Made by a program: the position numbers and the translations under genes
Notes under the pieces: generated by a model
Database searches by the model: none
What the model saw: only the letters and a program-made list of their open reading frames with translations
Told to the model about the DNA's origin: nothing
Shown here: positions 11,340 through 23,014 of the stretch, one piece after another
Layout: each line of letters starts with the position of its first letter
Position numbering within the stretch: position 1 is the first letter of the stretch
NCBI RefSeq assembly: GCF_042186555.1
Contig: NC_133334.1
Span: 206,780,442-206,844,441 of the forward strand
DNA from: Aquarana catesbeiana
Taxonomy: Eukaryota; Chordata; Amphibia; Anura; Ranidae
Length of the DNA: 64,000 bases
Reading direction: 5' to 3'

Positions 11340-11700
11340 ATGAATAACTCCCAAATCATCTGCTCCTACATGTAATACGAGAATGTCAGGAGGACTGTCC
11401 AGCCGCACAAAGCGGTGAACCTCAGGAATTACCCTATGTCACATTATACCCGGGATCCTGATCCATCTGACCCTGCCTTCCTCTCTGGCAATACCCAACT
11501 GCCTGCCATCGGGCCTAACCTCCGCCCTCTTTGCCCCCCAGAAAACATACGAATGTCCCAGTATCCAGATGAGACATCGGGGAGGATCTGCAATGACAGA
11601 AAAAACAACCCTGCAAAAATGTACCAGAAGACAGCCCAGCAACACACATAACGAAATATGAGAAACAGAGACAAGAAGGAAAAACACACCCCGTTACCAA
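11340..11700 (-). pseudogene. Ngaro SGNH (GDSL-like) hydrolase fragment
   Basis: The minus-strand frame 11687-11439 contains WILGHSYVFWG (SGNH block I, with the nucleophile Ser in GHS), then RPDGRQLGI and RIPGIM. After a frame change near 11440 comes RLDSPPDILVLHVGADDLG, the block III position usually GxND, here with Asp for Asn. The C-terminal Asp/His block is missing: coding stops at about 11340 and joins the 3' untranslated end, an internal deletion relative to the + copy. SGNH hydrolases are esterase/lipase-like; their role in Ngaro elements is not established. Confidence 0.8.
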
Positions 11701-11704
11701 AATT

Positions 11705-12530
11705 TTACAGAAGGTGAGGCCTGACATATATGTGGTATCTTTGGGACTCCCATCTACCAATACGCTTTATCACTTCCTCCTGCAGGCCCCACCGAGCCGC
11801 CTCAGTGGCCATCCCTATGCGAAAGGAATGAGCCGCATATTGCCCTGGAATCAGCCCTGCAGCTGATAAGCATTTGTGTAAAACCGCAGTAAACTGGAAA
11901 TTGGATAAAAAGGAGCCATCCGAGTGAATGAACAAAGCGCCATCCACTCGTGGGCGCTCGCGCAGAAACTGTGCCACCGCTAGCACCGAACAGAACTGTG
12001 CACTGTATCCCCTGTACAATTCCACCTGGACCCCTTTTTACGATATGATCCGTCTTGGATAGTTGGATCCATAGTCTGACTGAAGAGTCAGAGCATGTAA
12101 CATCCCCTAACAAAAGACCCCCCAAGACCCTCTTAGATGGGCTAACCAGCTCACTTATCTGAAAAGCCCCAAAGAAATCCACCAACAAGGCCGCCTTGAA
12201 CAAAACAATCTCAAAGCGTGACGGACAAACCCTATCCAAGCTGTCGAGGACCAAACCCAGAACCAAAAAGGAAACTGGACTTCAGGAATCATTACTGTCG
12301 GACCCCAAAGGACTTGGTAAAATCCACAACAACCTAAATATAAAAGCGATGCCTGCTAATTTCCTATCCATAATGGACACCGAGACACCTTGCAAAAAGT
12401 TTCTGCAAACAAAATACAACACCAGCGATGACATGTCCCTACCAGCAGCCTCGCCACCTACCTCCTCCAGTAAAGAGAACCATTCCTGCCAAACCTTGGT
12501 TTAAGTCACCCAAGTTCCAGAGCTGAGTGA
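11705..12530 (-). pseudogene. Ngaro tyrosine recombinase, degenerate
   Basis: Two overlapping minus-strand frames (12266-11802 and 12025-11705) cover the catalytic domain; the N-terminal part (12530-12270) survives in broken frames. AFQISELVSPS stands where the + copy has FFRIGELVSPS, so the first catalytic Arg appears as Gln. HSFRIG keeps the His-x-x-Arg pair and GRWESQRYHIYVRP holds the candidate nucleophile Tyr. Tyrosine recombinases insert DIRS/Ngaro circular DNA without target duplication. Frameshifts and the Arg change make this copy inactive. Confidence 0.85.
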
Positions 12531-12538
12531 TTCCAGTA

Positions 12539-13800
12539 TCAGTCTAGCAGAAATTCCAATGCAATCCTCCACAGCCGCCGAGGGCAAGGCACCCCAAACT
12601 GGTCAATCTCCGGTGCCAAAGCACAGAATTCGTCCCACTGGAAATGAGATAAAGCATCCGCTAATTTGTTGGTAGTCCCTGGGATATGCACAGCATAAAT
12701 GAAAGTATTCATCCTCAAACAACTCAAAACAAAATAACGCAATAACCAAACCACCGGAGGAGAAGAAGCTGATATATTTTTAATTGCCAACACATATTAT
12801 CACAATTGAAACAGACTTTCTTGTTCCTAAAGGCCTCCCCCAAAGCTCCACAGACAGAACAATGGGAAAAAGTTTAAACCGCACCAAAAATCCATCCTCA
12901 CGCCATGCATCAGGCCATGGTTCCGCATTCCATCGTCCCTGAAAATAAGCGCCATAACCCAGTGAAACCGCCGTGTCGGTGAAAAGGACCAAATCCGCAT
13001 TGCTGACTGCTCCTGACTGCCACAAGGAATGGCTATTAAAGGATTCAAGAAACATGTTCCAAATACGAAGGTCTGCCTGGAGCTCCTTGGACAGCCGCAC
13101 ATAGTGGCACGGTGCTTTGACACCGGACGTAGCATCCGACAAACACCTACAGAAGATTTTGCCCATGGGGATGAGCCTACAAGCAAAATTCAGCTTGCCT
13201 AACAAGGATTGTAGCTCCCACAATCAAATTTTTTTCCGCCAACTACTTGTTTGACCCGCTTCCTGTCTCAGAGCATCTAATTTATCGGTCGGCAATCTGC
13301 ATTCCATGGCCACGGAATCAATAGTGATTCCAAGAAAAACTAGTTCTGTGGCTGGCCCCTCAGTCTTGTCGGCCACCAATGGAATGCCAAAACATTTGGT
13401 CAAATGTTGCAACGTTCCCTTCAAGATCCCACAGCACCTGGACCCCGGCGGTCCAATGCACAGGAAATCATCCAAATAATGAATGATGGAATTCACCCCA
13501 GCCACCTCCCTAACCGCCCATTCAAGGAATGAACTGAAGGTTTCGAAGAGGGCACATGAGATGGAACAACCCATCGGTAGGCAACGATCTATAAAATAAG
13601 AACCTTGCCAACAACAACCTAATAAGTGAAAACTCTGAGGATGGACCGGGAACAGCCGTAACGCTGATTCAACATCGGATTTTGCAATGAGCGAACCCCT
13701 ATCATGTTTCCTAACCCAAGAGACTGTGGCATCGAACGATGTATAGGTAACTGCACAGGCTTGCGGGTTGATATGTGTGCCTACAGTGCCCTGTCTATTA
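12539..13800 (-). pseudogene. Ngaro reverse transcriptase / RNase H, degenerate
   Basis: Frame 13895-13224 contains SLIAKSDVESALRLFPVHP (RT motif A with catalytic Asp), GCSISCALFETFSSFLEW, and YLDDFL (motif C). An in-frame TGA at 13224-13226 separates it from RELQSLLGKLNFAC-like sequence (WELQSLLGKLNFAC), followed by LVLFTDTAVSLGYGAYF, the RNase H start. A frame change near 12790 leads to the connection region with LADALSHFQW (usually ALSR). It copies element RNA inside the cell; here at least one stop and one frameshift break it. The first 80 or so RT residues are missing. Confidence 0.88.
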
Positions 13801-13894
13801 CACCATGCAGTGTATGCTCCACCAACATTGATTGCATCACTTTTCCCCGCCAAATCACAGCTTGCCATTCTGGTCACCTGTTCGATTAGTGACA

Positions 13895-14790
13895 AGACAG
13901 AAATGCAACCTGAATTAGGTACACACGTCCTGAATCTGTCCTCATCTTATACTCCTACAAATACTCGACTGCTGACAGTAGTGCAGCCTCTGCAGCATGA
14001 CCAAGGTCAAGCTCTAGCACTTGGACATCAAGTATTAAATGATTGGCAGGCAGCTTGTTTTATTACTGAATGAGTATTACCACCTGAATTGGCCGGACAC
14101 TTCTGGCCTGCTGCAGGAGATAATGAAAGCCAGGATACCCAAGTTGTCATCACTAACGACCAGGTTGAAGATGCGTGCCAGACAAGGAAAGTGTGGAAAC
14201 ATTCCCTCCTGCTGAAGGACAGATAGCAGTTTGTTGCCGTTGTGACAGACAACCTTCACTGGCAAAAGATGGTGTGGAATCAGCCACCTCTAGGCTGTGG
14301 TACAATGTCTTGGTCATTTGGGGTGGGGGTGGGTGGTTCTGACATTTTACCAGATAAGGTCAATGAGGAGGAGGGGGTAGAGGTGACTGAGCTGTCACTA
14401 TCACCAAGTTACAGGACATGAAGTAGCACCACCAGCTCAAGCAGTGTGTGCCCCAACCTGCATTTTACTGGTAGCCAGCAAATTTACCCAGTGCTCCATG
14501 AAAGAGATGCAATGTCCCTGCACATGCTTGCTGGACTATGTTTCAGTGGCCATGTGGACCCTGCCACTAACCATGTGGTCCAGCAATGCAGAGACATTAC
14601 CTTCCACATGTTGGTGGAGGACAGGGATGGATCTTGATGCAGATTGCATGGATGGTATGCTGGTTATCTGCTGTTGTGGTGAAACACAGGCTGCAAAGCC
14701 ACGGAAGAGGACAGACTCTACTAGAAAAGGCAGCAATTTTGATAAACCGGAATTAAGATGCTGGCCATTCATATCTCTAGAGGACGTAGA
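13895..14790 (-). pseudogene. Old hAT transposase relic
   Basis: Minus-strand segments align with the hAT transposase at 56640-59905: LHQHVEGNVSALLDHMVSGR (cf. LYRHVEGNVHASLDRAVSGK) near 14640-14570, SFMEHWVNLLATSK (cf. SFTAHWATLLAAGK) near 14510, and FPHFPCLARIFNLVV (cf. MTHVPCLAHVLNLVV) near 14200. The order is conserved but frames and spacing are disrupted by many stops. Divergence is far greater than in the complete copy, so this is an older or distinct subfamily. Sequence from 14791 to 15205 may be its upstream part but I cannot assign it. Confidence 0.75.
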
Positions 14791-15210
14791 TATAGCTGCA
14801 GATGGAGATTCTTCCGGAGTAAGTGAGATTTGGAAAGGGGGAGAGAGAAGGAGGAGTGTCTTATACTGCCTTTAGATATTATTCATGTGCTGCTCTTACT
14901 GAATTTTGTGTGGCGAACAGTCATGTGTGTCCTCCTTTATGTGGTACACAAATGACTGGCAGATGCTGCAAACATTACTTGACTATAGGTAGAAGTGTAA
15001 AAAAAAAAGTGCCCAGGCATGTCACCTCTGCAGAGTGGGCCTGGGAATATCACTGGACTTTACTTGTGGAGCAGTGCCATCAAGGTACCACTCCTTCGAA
15101 TGCTTCACCTGGAATGACATCCTACCTTGCTCATGTTGTACTACACCCCCAGTTTCCTCCTTTTACAATCTCTAGCACCCAGGTATGGTCTTCCATCTCA
15201 TTATCCCCAC

Positions 15211-15765
15211 TAGGGATGAGCCGAACAACCCCCGGTTCGGTACGCACCAGAACCTGCGAACGGACCGAAACTTCACACGAACGTTAGAACCCCATTGAAG
15301 TCTATGGGACTCGAACGTTCAAAATCAAAAGTGCTCTTTTTAAAGGCTAATTTGCATGGTATTGTCCTACAAAAGGGTTTGGAGACCCGAATCCTGTCCC
15401 AGGGGACATGTATCAATGCAAAAAAAAGTTTTAAAAACGGCCGTTTCTTCGGGAGCAGTGATTTTAATGATGCTTAAAGTGAAAAAAAAGTGAAATATTC
15501 TTTTAAATATCGTACCTGGGGGTGTCTATAGTATGCCTGTAAAGTGGTGCGTGTTTCCCGTGCTTAGAACTGTCCCTGCACAAAATTACATTTTTAAAGT
15601 AATAAAAGCCATTTAAAACTGCTTACGGCTTTAATGTAATGTCAGGTCCCGGTAATATGGATGAAAATCAGTGAGACAAACAGCATGGGTACCCCCCCAG
15701 TCCATTACCAGGCCCTTTGGGTCTTGTATGGATATTAAGGGTAACCCCGCACCCAAATTAAAAAG
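15211..15765 (+). mobile_element. hAT-family left end, truncated
   Basis: TAGGGATGAGCCGAACAACC starts a segment colinear with 55042-55590: AGTCTATGGGACTCGAACG, AAAAGTGCTC, CAGGGGACATGTATCAATGC, and CCAGTCCATTACCAGGCCC in order. It ends near CACCCAAATTAAAAA. No right terminus follows within the next kilobase, so it is truncated or a very short derivative. It abuts the older hAT relic. Confidence 0.8.
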
Positions 15766-16080
15766 TCTGGGGCATAAAGTTCAGCTAACTTCTTAGAAAA
15801 AAAATCAATTAGGGGGTGAATTTTATATAGTTTATCATAGTTTGGATGATCTTGGGGAGGTCACTGTGAGTTATCGCTGAAATGCAGGAAGTGCATGATC
15901 ATGTCAAAGCGGGACCAGGACATGACAGCTGAAAAAATTGGCATATGATGGATGGGGTTGGTAGACCAATAAGCATGCAAATCTTTTTTTTTTTTTTGTA
16001 AGCCCCGTGTTGATTGTAAAGCCCAAAAACTATTTTAAACTCCTGCACTGTTAGACGTCTTCATTCGAAAGGATGGGCAT
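15766..16080. other. No feature recognised
   Basis: AT-rich unique-looking sequence with a T-run near 15986-15998. No coding motif or inverted repeat stands out. Confidence 0.4.
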
Positions 16081-16480
16081 AGCATGAGTTGGGGTAGCAA
16101 GCACCAGGAGTAACCTGGGGTCATACACTGGTAATCAGGCAGCAGCAGTCCAAAAGAGCAGGCCAGAGGTCATACACGGATCAGCAGGCAGAAGCTGAAT
16201 CAAAGGAGCAAGCCTATGGTCAAAGCCAGGAATGGAGAAAAAACAGGTCAAAGGCAAGCCGGATCGGTAACAGGAAATCCAATAATACCTGAACTGGGAC
16301 TTAGGAACACACAGGGGAGCTAAGAATTATTCAGCAACTAGTGGCTCATGCTGCTGGCTTTAAATAGGCCACTGGGCACCAAAATCTCTCATGCACACGC
16401 GCACTTGCACATTAACCTTCGCAGCCACGCGCACGTGGGGATTTGCTTTGGAGACCTAGATGTCAATCTGTGATTCCGTT
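16080..16480 (-). repeat. Gypsy-type LTR family D, antisense copy 1
   Basis: The segment shares layout and wording with 62590-63005: CAGGCAGCAGCAGTCCAAAAG-type CAG/GTCA-rich sequence, GGTAACAGGAA, then CTTTAAATAGGCCACTGGG (about 16357-16375), which on the minus strand gives a TATTTAAA TATA-like box. The right-hand copy adjoins Gypsy pol, so this is probably a solo or fragmentary LTR of a related Ty3/Gypsy element. Boundaries are approximate. Confidence 0.5.
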
Positions 16481-16526
16481 GGGCATTAGCAGATGTGCCA
16501 GTTCTTCTGCAAACAATTCTCTGACA

Positions 16527-16685
16527 GACAGGTACTACTAGGCTGCACGATAGGTACTAATGGGCTGCTCAACCAACAGGTACTGCTGGGCTGCACAACA
16601 GGTACTCTGATGCTCTCATGGGCTGCAGGTAGGTACTCTGGTGGGCTGGAGACAGGTACTCTGATGGGCTTACAGACAGGTACCC
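16527..16685. repeat. Degenerate tandem repeat, ~25 bp
   Basis: About six imperfect copies of a unit resembling ACAGGTACTCTGATGGGCTG, spaced about 22-35 bp apart. The clearest units are near 16578, 16600, 16650 and 16675. It has no coding potential. Confidence 0.7.
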
Positions 16686-16699
16686 TTTTTTTGTTGGGG

Positions 16700-17060
16700 C
16701 AATCAGGGTACAGTACTGTACAGTGTAAATTTGTACCTCACTGTTCCCACGATCTCCTCCTCACACAGGATCAGTGTATGAGGAGGAGAACCCGGTAACA
16801 GTAAGTTACCACAGTTTGTTTACATTTGTGCCCGGCTGTGATTGGACACAGCCGGTCACGTGGTAAGGAGCCGAAGGACACGCCTCATCCCTGATCGTTG
16901 CACTGGGGGCACGCATGAGTGGCATGACCGGTAGGATGTCATATGACATGTGCCCGGAAGGGCAAGAGGCTCCCACTGGCATCATCCTGTAATAGGAAAG
17001 ACGGGAACTGCTTAAAATTACACCTGTGCAATGTGAGCCATATTCCTTCCATTTTAACAA
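16700..17060. repeat. Probable piggyBac-derived MITE fragment
   Basis: CCGGCTGTGATTGGACACAGCCGG (a local hairpin near 16832) followed by GTCACGTGG and GC-rich sequence resembles the interior of the TTAA elements at 43607 and 25250-25560. No TTAA-flanked end pair could be defined, so this is based on composition and short matches. Confidence 0.3.
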
Positions 17061-18155
17061 AAGGTATAAGCTTTACATTTTCATAACACTCCAAAATTAA
17101 ATGGGTCTGTTTAGCCAATAAATGTCTAATTCTATATGTGTGTGGTATATTACTTCTATTATAATCTGAAAAATATAATTTTTTTTTTACCTCCTCCCTC
17201 TAAATGGGGATGTGGTTTATTTGATGAGGCCTACAAGATAATTATAAAAATATTAACTTTAATTAGTTTTTTCTCTAAAGCAAAATGGGGATTTGTTCTA
17301 GCCAAAAAGGCATACCAGAAATTGTTGAAATAATACATATGTAGTATGCACAATATTCCTTCTTTTTATAGTGTAAACATACTTGTGTATATTTTGGCCT
17401 GAACAACTGCATGGGTTGTTTTAAAATGTAGCTTACTTAGACTGCTGAAATTCTGTCTAGGTAGTCTGTGCAATATTTCATATATTTATTATATATACTG
17501 TGTTTGTCGAGCAAAAAGGAAATTCCCCTATTGGTGGACTTTAAAGGCACGTATATATGAATATAAGAGAAGATTTGTAGTATATAGAAAAAGCATTTAT
17601 TCATATCAAAGACATTTCTTTAAAAGAATATATCAACAACAATGTGACTATAGCGAACAATAAAAGGAATGCGGTTGTGCATATATACATATGTTGGACA
17701 TTGGTACCAATATATTTGCACCCGACGCGTTTCGGAGAGAATTGAGCCTCCTTCTTCAGGGGTGGGTGTGGGTTAGATCAAGGATTTATTGGTAATATGT
17801 AGCTTGATTTCGCATTCCAAACACAAAGTTAAAAACAGAAACGCAGGCACTGTCAGCCCAAACGGTGTGCTTCTTCCAATTGCGGTCAATACGGGTTTGT
17901 AATCATACCCAAGGTATTGGTGTTGCATGTGTATCAACAGATGACTAAGTAGGGGGTATGTGGATAGATTTACTTCCTCATATACTAGAGGAAAAAGCCC
18001 GTAAATCTGGGGCATAGATAGGTGTTGGATCTGAGGTTCCACTGAGGCCAGATGCGAGTCCTAATACCGCCAATGTAGGAAATTCAAAAAAGAGTCGGGG
18101 GAGTAGTTGGTATATATTATATGTACCAGGTGGTCTTAGTATGGTGTATCCTTTT
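17061..18155. repeat. AT-rich repeat with ACGCGTTTCGG motif
   Basis: GCACCCGACGCGTTTCGG followed by CCTCCTTCTTCAGGGG (17718-17761) is a motif pair found in dispersed vertebrate DNA-transposon derivatives. A related pair, CCTACGCGTCTTCGG and CCTTCATCTGGGGG, occurs at 25941-25985. The flanks are AT-rich and non-coding. Element boundaries are not visible. Confidence 0.4.
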
Positions 18156-18159
18156 TGAC

Positions 18160-18545
18160 ATCAGCCCAGACCAACAGCGTCCTGCAGACAAGAGGGTCTG
18201 CTCATTATGCTCAGGTGCTGCTCATGATGTCTGCCTGATTTGCACTGGTCCAATAGGATGAGACTTATTGGACAGTGGGAGGAAACCTGACAAATGGGAG
18301 CATAGGTGTAGTTACAGCCCTGGCCATTGGCAGAAGCAGATGCCTCAAGGCATGCTGGGTGACTGTATATATGCCTAGGGCACATGTGCTTGGGATCTTT
18401 GGCTGGAGAGCCGGGTCCCGGAGGGAGAGGGCTGTTGCCCCTCCTCTGTACAGACTGCCATGTGGCCTGCAACCCAGATGTCCTGTAGAGCTAACTAGGA
18501 GGCAGATGTGTCTAGAAGGATCTGTCTGGCCATCCCTTCAGGCTA
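18160..18545 (+). repeat. LTR-like segment
   Basis: GC-balanced, non-coding sequence with a TATA-like site (GACTGTATATATGCC near 18362), then GGAGAGCCGGGTCCCGGAGG and further GC-rich sequence, just before the LINE 3' end. The layout resembles an LTR promoter, but no partner copy or target duplication is visible. Confidence 0.25.
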
Positions 18546-18564
18546 GTGAAGTCAGTGGAATGGG

Positions 18565-19671
18565 TTACATAGTTGGTGAGGTTGAAAAAAGACACAAGTC
18601 CATCAAGTCCAACATATGTGTATGATTATGTGTCAGTATTACATTGTATATCCCTGTATGTTTCGGTTGTTCTGGTGCTTATCTAATAGTTTCTTGAAAC
18701 TATCAATGCCCCCCGCTGAGACCACCGCCTGTGGAAGGGAATTACACATCCTTGCCGCTCTTACAGTAAAGAACCCTCTACGTAGTTTAAGGTTAAACCT
18801 CTTTTCTTCTAATTTTAATGAGTGGCCACGAGTCTTGTTAAACTCCCTTCTGCGAAAAAGTTTTATCCCTATTGTGGGGTCACCAGTATGGTATTTGTAT
18901 ATTGAAATCATATCCCCTCTCAAGCATCTCTTCCCCAGAGAGAATAAGTTCAGTGCTCGCAACCTTTCCTCATAACTAATATCCTTCAGACCCTTTATTA
19001 GCTTTGTTGCCCTTCTTTGTACTCACTGCATTTCCAGTACATAATGCCTGAGGACTGGTGGCCAAAAGTGGACAGCATATTCTAGGTCTGGCCGGACCAG
19101 AGTCTTGTAGAGTGGGAGAATTTTTTTATCTCTGGAGTTGATCCCCTTTTTAATGCATGCCAATATTTTGTTTGCTTTGTTAGCAGCAGCTTGGCATTGC
19201 ATGCCATTGCTGAGCCTATCATCTACTAGGACCCCCAGGTCCTTTTCCATCCTAGATTCCCCCAGAGATTCTCCCCCCCGTGTATAGATTGCATTCATAT
19301 TTTTGCCACCCAAATGCATTATTTTACATTTTTCTACATTAAACCTCTTTTACCATGTAGTTGCCTACCCTATTAATTTGTTCAGATCTTTTTGCAAGGT
19401 TTCCACATCCTGTGGTGAAGTTATTGCCCTGCTTAGCTTAGTATCGTCCGCAAATACAGAGATTGAACTATTTACACCATCCTCCAGGTCGTTTATGAAA
19501 CAAAATAAATAGAATTGGTCCCAGCACAGAATCCTGGGGGACCCCACTACCCACCTCTGAACATTCCGAGTACTCCCCATTTATCACCACCCTCTGAACT
19601 CGCCCTTGTAGCCAGTTTTCAATCCATGTACTCACCCTATGGTCCATGCCAATGAACCTTATTTTGTACAG
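18565..19671 (-). pseudogene. LINE reverse transcriptase 3' half (Jockey/CR1 group)
   Basis: Minus-strand frames carry GMDHRVSTWIENWLQGR, GVPQDSVLGPILF (usually GVPQGS), FADDTKL (the catalytic RT motif), EKDLGVLVDD, YKTLVRPDLEYAVHFW and RTRGHSLKLEEKRF-like sequence (KTRGHSLKLEEKRF), the standard order to the C-terminus of non-LTR retrotransposon ORF2. Four frames and two or more stops break it. The 3' tail at 18565-18600 (GGTTGAAAAAAGACACAAG) is also at 50616. The N-terminal RT part resumes at 27243, so a Ngaro element interrupts one original LINE. Confidence 0.9.
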
Positions 19672-20371
19672 TGAGGCCCGGAACGGAAAGGACTGCAAGG
19701 AGGGATAGTGTAGGGCCCGGCATGACAGTGTGTCTAAGGGAGACACATATGGGGTTAACGTGGAAAGGAGTAATGGGAGTGGCAAGAAAGGGGAAGGTAA
19801 GAAAGAAGTTTTTGCCAAAGGGGAGTGGTTATATTTATAGAGGGGGCGGTGCAAAGGGTCAGTGTGAAGATGAACTTACAGGAGGAGGCAGTTTTTCTCA
19901 CTGATTGAAGCAATACCAGAGTGGCTGCAGAGACAGGCGCGGAGCTCATGGAGGACGAGGCAGACGGATCCCCGTCAGGTGAGGTGTCCCATCGCGTGCA
20001 GAGGTCGCGGCCTCCGGCGTGCTTTTCACCAGGGCCTGCATCTAGACCCATTCGCCTCCCCAGAAGCTCGACAGAGGAGCGATCGCTTCCCCCGGCAAAA
20101 CAGCATCAGCCACAGCTTTCAGCAGGCCCTGGGTGGTCCACACGCCGCCTGCCTAATCCGGTGGGTGGGGCCACGGGCCAGCATGGCGCCGGTTCCCCGC
20201 ACGGACATCATGGGTCAGGAAGCAGGGCGGCATCCCCATCCGCACACAGCGATCAGAAGGGGGAGATGATGAGGGACGGAGAGCCGAGCAGAGACACGGA
20301 GGTGGTGGAGTGGGAGATCGGGAAGTCGGTGAGGGGGCGGAGCCTACCGGGACGGCGCTCGGTGGGACAAG

Positions 20372-21650
20372 ATGGCGAGGGAAGAACAACACATGACAGC
20401 CAGGGCATCGCCAGGTCAGGTCAGTGACGCCGGTCTGGAGAAGGAGGAATTTCGGGGGTGAAGCGGGCCCCACAACTGCCAAGCATCACGGCCTTAGGGA
20501 TCTCATCTCCCGGGGGGCTTGCTATGCCACCCATCCTGGAACAGGACGAGAGGTCAGAAGGGAAAGCATCAGGGGAGGAGGAACCACTAGTACCAGCGAT
20601 GGAGAGCAACGCGGCGGCTGTTGGGGGAGCTCCTGGTCAGCCCGGTAAGCCAATGGTTAATTTGTCTTTGTCTGATGCATTGCAGGATGTGTTAGGGGTG
20701 GTAGCTGCGGGTACGGTTAGGCCAGCAGTTCCTTTGATACAGTCAGGGGGGGACACGCTGGGCCAGCAGGGGGCAGGGCACAGGCCTGCCAGTGCGGGGT
20801 CCGGTACGCAGCTGACGGATTTATTGGAGGGCCTGCGGGCGTTGTTAGGTAGATTTGAGGCAGTGGTTGGAGGAACTGGGGGATCTGGGGTGGAGATGCC
20901 CCTGGCAGCTCCGATACCCGTGCAGTCAGGGGTAGGAGTGGTCACCGAGAAGGCAGGGGAAAAAGGGGATACGGAGAAGGCAGAGAGGACCAATATGGTC
21001 AGGACTGCGGACACGGCGAAGTGCGAGGTATACCTCTACTTCGAGGGCCCGCTGGGAGCTCATCTAAAACAGGAAGTCCGGGATAAGATTTACAAGGGCG
21101 AGTATGTGGAGATTTTTCGCTACTGCCATTGGAAAAAATTAACTTGGACAGGGTGAAACCTGATGATTCCAAGAAGGAGAACGAGGAAAGAAGGAGGTAC
21201 AGGCTTATACCGTATACATTTGTTAACTGGCAGCAAGCGTTTGCCATTATGGTGAGCGTTATTGGTGAGAAGAACCCCAAGCATTGCTCGGCTTTGTTCT
21301 GTTACATGGACGCTATAGGGGAGGCACATAGGGTGTACGGTGGTACTGCTTGGCTTAGATACGACGAGCAGTTCAGACAGCGCAGAGCAGTCCGCCCGTC
21401 TCTGCATTGGGATCATAAAGATATTAGCCTCTGGATGAGGCTTATGTCTTCAGCGAGGGCCCCGCCTCAGTTTTTTTAAGGGGGAGGCCGGGGGTACACA
21501 TTCCTCAGGACTGCCAGCCAGAAAGAAGTGGGGAGTATGCTGGCAGTGCAATGAGGGCTCCTGTAAATTTGGAGCAGCATACAAGTTCAAGCACGAGTGC
21601 TCTGGGTGAGGGGGAGCCCATACATTGTCCAGGTGTTTTAAGAGAGGGAA
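20372..21650 (+). pseudogene. Ngaro gag-like ORF1 with zinc finger
   Basis: An ATG at 20372 opens a frame that shifts near 20455. Frame 20458-21156 holds a Gly/Ala-rich region and CEVYLYFEGPLGAHLKQEV; a second shift near 21120 leads to frame 21129-21479 with INLDRVKPDDSKKE, FVNWQQAFAIM and EAHRVYGGTAWLRYDEQFR. After the stop at 21477 comes CWQCN...CKFG...KHECSG then GGAHTLSRCFKRG, a Cys/His cluster with one Cys codon replaced by TGA. These blocks are typical of DIRS/Ngaro ORF1, the presumed nucleocapsid. Two frameshifts and two stops make it non-functional. Confidence 0.85.
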
Positions 21651-21679
21651 GTGTGCCGGCGACTCTGCTCAAAAGAGGG

Positions 21680-23010
21680 ACGACGCCGGTGAGGGTGGAA
21701 AGAATGCTTCCTTTTCTAAGTAAGTATCCGGACAGGGAAGCGGCAAAGTTATTGGCTTCGGGGTTTCAGGACGGTTTTAAGATCCCGTGTTCGTTGGCGA
21801 TGGTTCCGCCAAAGGCAAGGAATCTGACATCTGCTTTACAGCATTCGGGGGTGGTGGGGGACAAATTGGGAAGAGAAGTGGCCATGGGGCGCATGGGGGG
21901 GGGCGTTTGCCAACAAACCCTGGCAGGATTTGGTGGTGTCACCATTGGGGGTGGTGCCCAAGAAGGACCGAACAAGTTCGGCTTGATACACCACTTATCT
22001 TTTCCAAAAGGGGGTTCTGTCAATGATGTTATTGACCCGGAAGCGTGCACAGTGTCCTACACTTCTTTTGATTTCATGTGCCATGTTCGAGGCTTTCAGC
22101 TCGTTTTTGGAGTGGGTGATTAGGGAGGTTTCCGGCTTAGGTTCAGTCATACATTATTTGGATGACTTTTTGTGTATAGGCCCCCCTGCTTCCTCTCTGT
22201 GTGCGATTCTACTTTCCAAGTTGCAGCACATCGCAGGCAGGTTTGGTATACCATTGGCTGCAGAAAGAACGAAAGGCCCAACGGCTGAACTTAGCTTTTG
22301 GGGATAGTAATAGACTCAATGGCGATGGAGTGCCGCTTGCCCAGAGGTAAGTTGGAGGACTTGCAGAAGGAAATTCGGGAAATCCACGGACTGCAGAAAG
22401 TTCAGTTGAGGTCTCTGCAGTCGTTGCTGGGTAAGTTGAATTTTGCCTGCAGGATCATCCCCATGGGGCAGGTTTTTGCCGACGGCTGTCAGCAGCCACC
22501 GCGGGGTTAAAGGCCCCGACTCACTTTATTCGCCTGACGGGGGAACACAGGGAGGATTTAAAGGTGTGGTATGAGTTTTTAGCCTCATACAATGGCAGGG
22601 CGGTGTGGATGTCTGGCCCGGTGAGTAATTTCGATGTAGAGCTGGTTACAGATGCTGCAGGCTCCACGGGCTATGGTGCATTTTTTCCAAGGGCAGTGGA
22701 GCGTGGAACCCTGGCCGCAGTCTTGGGAGAGGGCGGGGTTCCTTAAGAATTTAGTGCGACTGGAACTTTTCCAGTGGTGCGGGCTTTGGAACTGTGGGGG
22801 GAGGCATGCCAGAATCTAAAGTTGAGAATAAATTGTGACAACATGGGAGTAGTGCAGGTGGTCAATCGCATGTCTGCGTCACCACAACCAGTTATACGGC
22901 TTTTGCGGAAACTGGTGTTGAGGTGTTTGAGATTAAATATTTTATTTATGCGGTGCACATCCTGGGCGTCGACAATTCGCTAGCTGACTCCTTGTCTCGA
23001 TTACAGTAGG
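21680..23010 (+). pseudogene. Ngaro reverse transcriptase / RNase H with internal deletion
   Basis: The start includes VERMLPFLSKYPDREAAKLL and FGLIHHLSFPKGGSVNDVI, then TVSYTSFD. In the minus-strand copy about 57 residues including motif A (KSDVESALRLFP) follow; here they are missing and the sequence jumps to ISCAMFEAFSSFLEW and IHYLDDFLCIGPP (motif C). RNase H follows in further frames (VELVTDAAGSTGYGAFF; LRINCDNMGVVQVVNRMSA), ending near NSLADSLSRLQ. Loss of the motif A Asp plus several frameshifts means no activity. Confidence 0.88.
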
Positions 23011-23014
23011 ACAA

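Larger units (their letters stand above)
11165..13890 (-). mobile_element. Ngaro-type YR retrotransposon, 5'-truncated
   Basis: Read on the minus strand it carries, in order, reverse transcriptase, RNase H, tyrosine recombinase and SGNH hydrolase fragments, the gene order of vertebrate Ngaro elements. The 3' untranslated end (ATAAAAGGCTGTACCGGCCA, complement of about 11262-11290) matches the + copy at 27105-27130. Gag and the start of the reverse transcriptase are absent; at about 13800-13890 it meets an old hAT relic. No DDE integrase or LTR pair is seen, as expected for DIRS/Ngaro elements. Confidence 0.85.
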
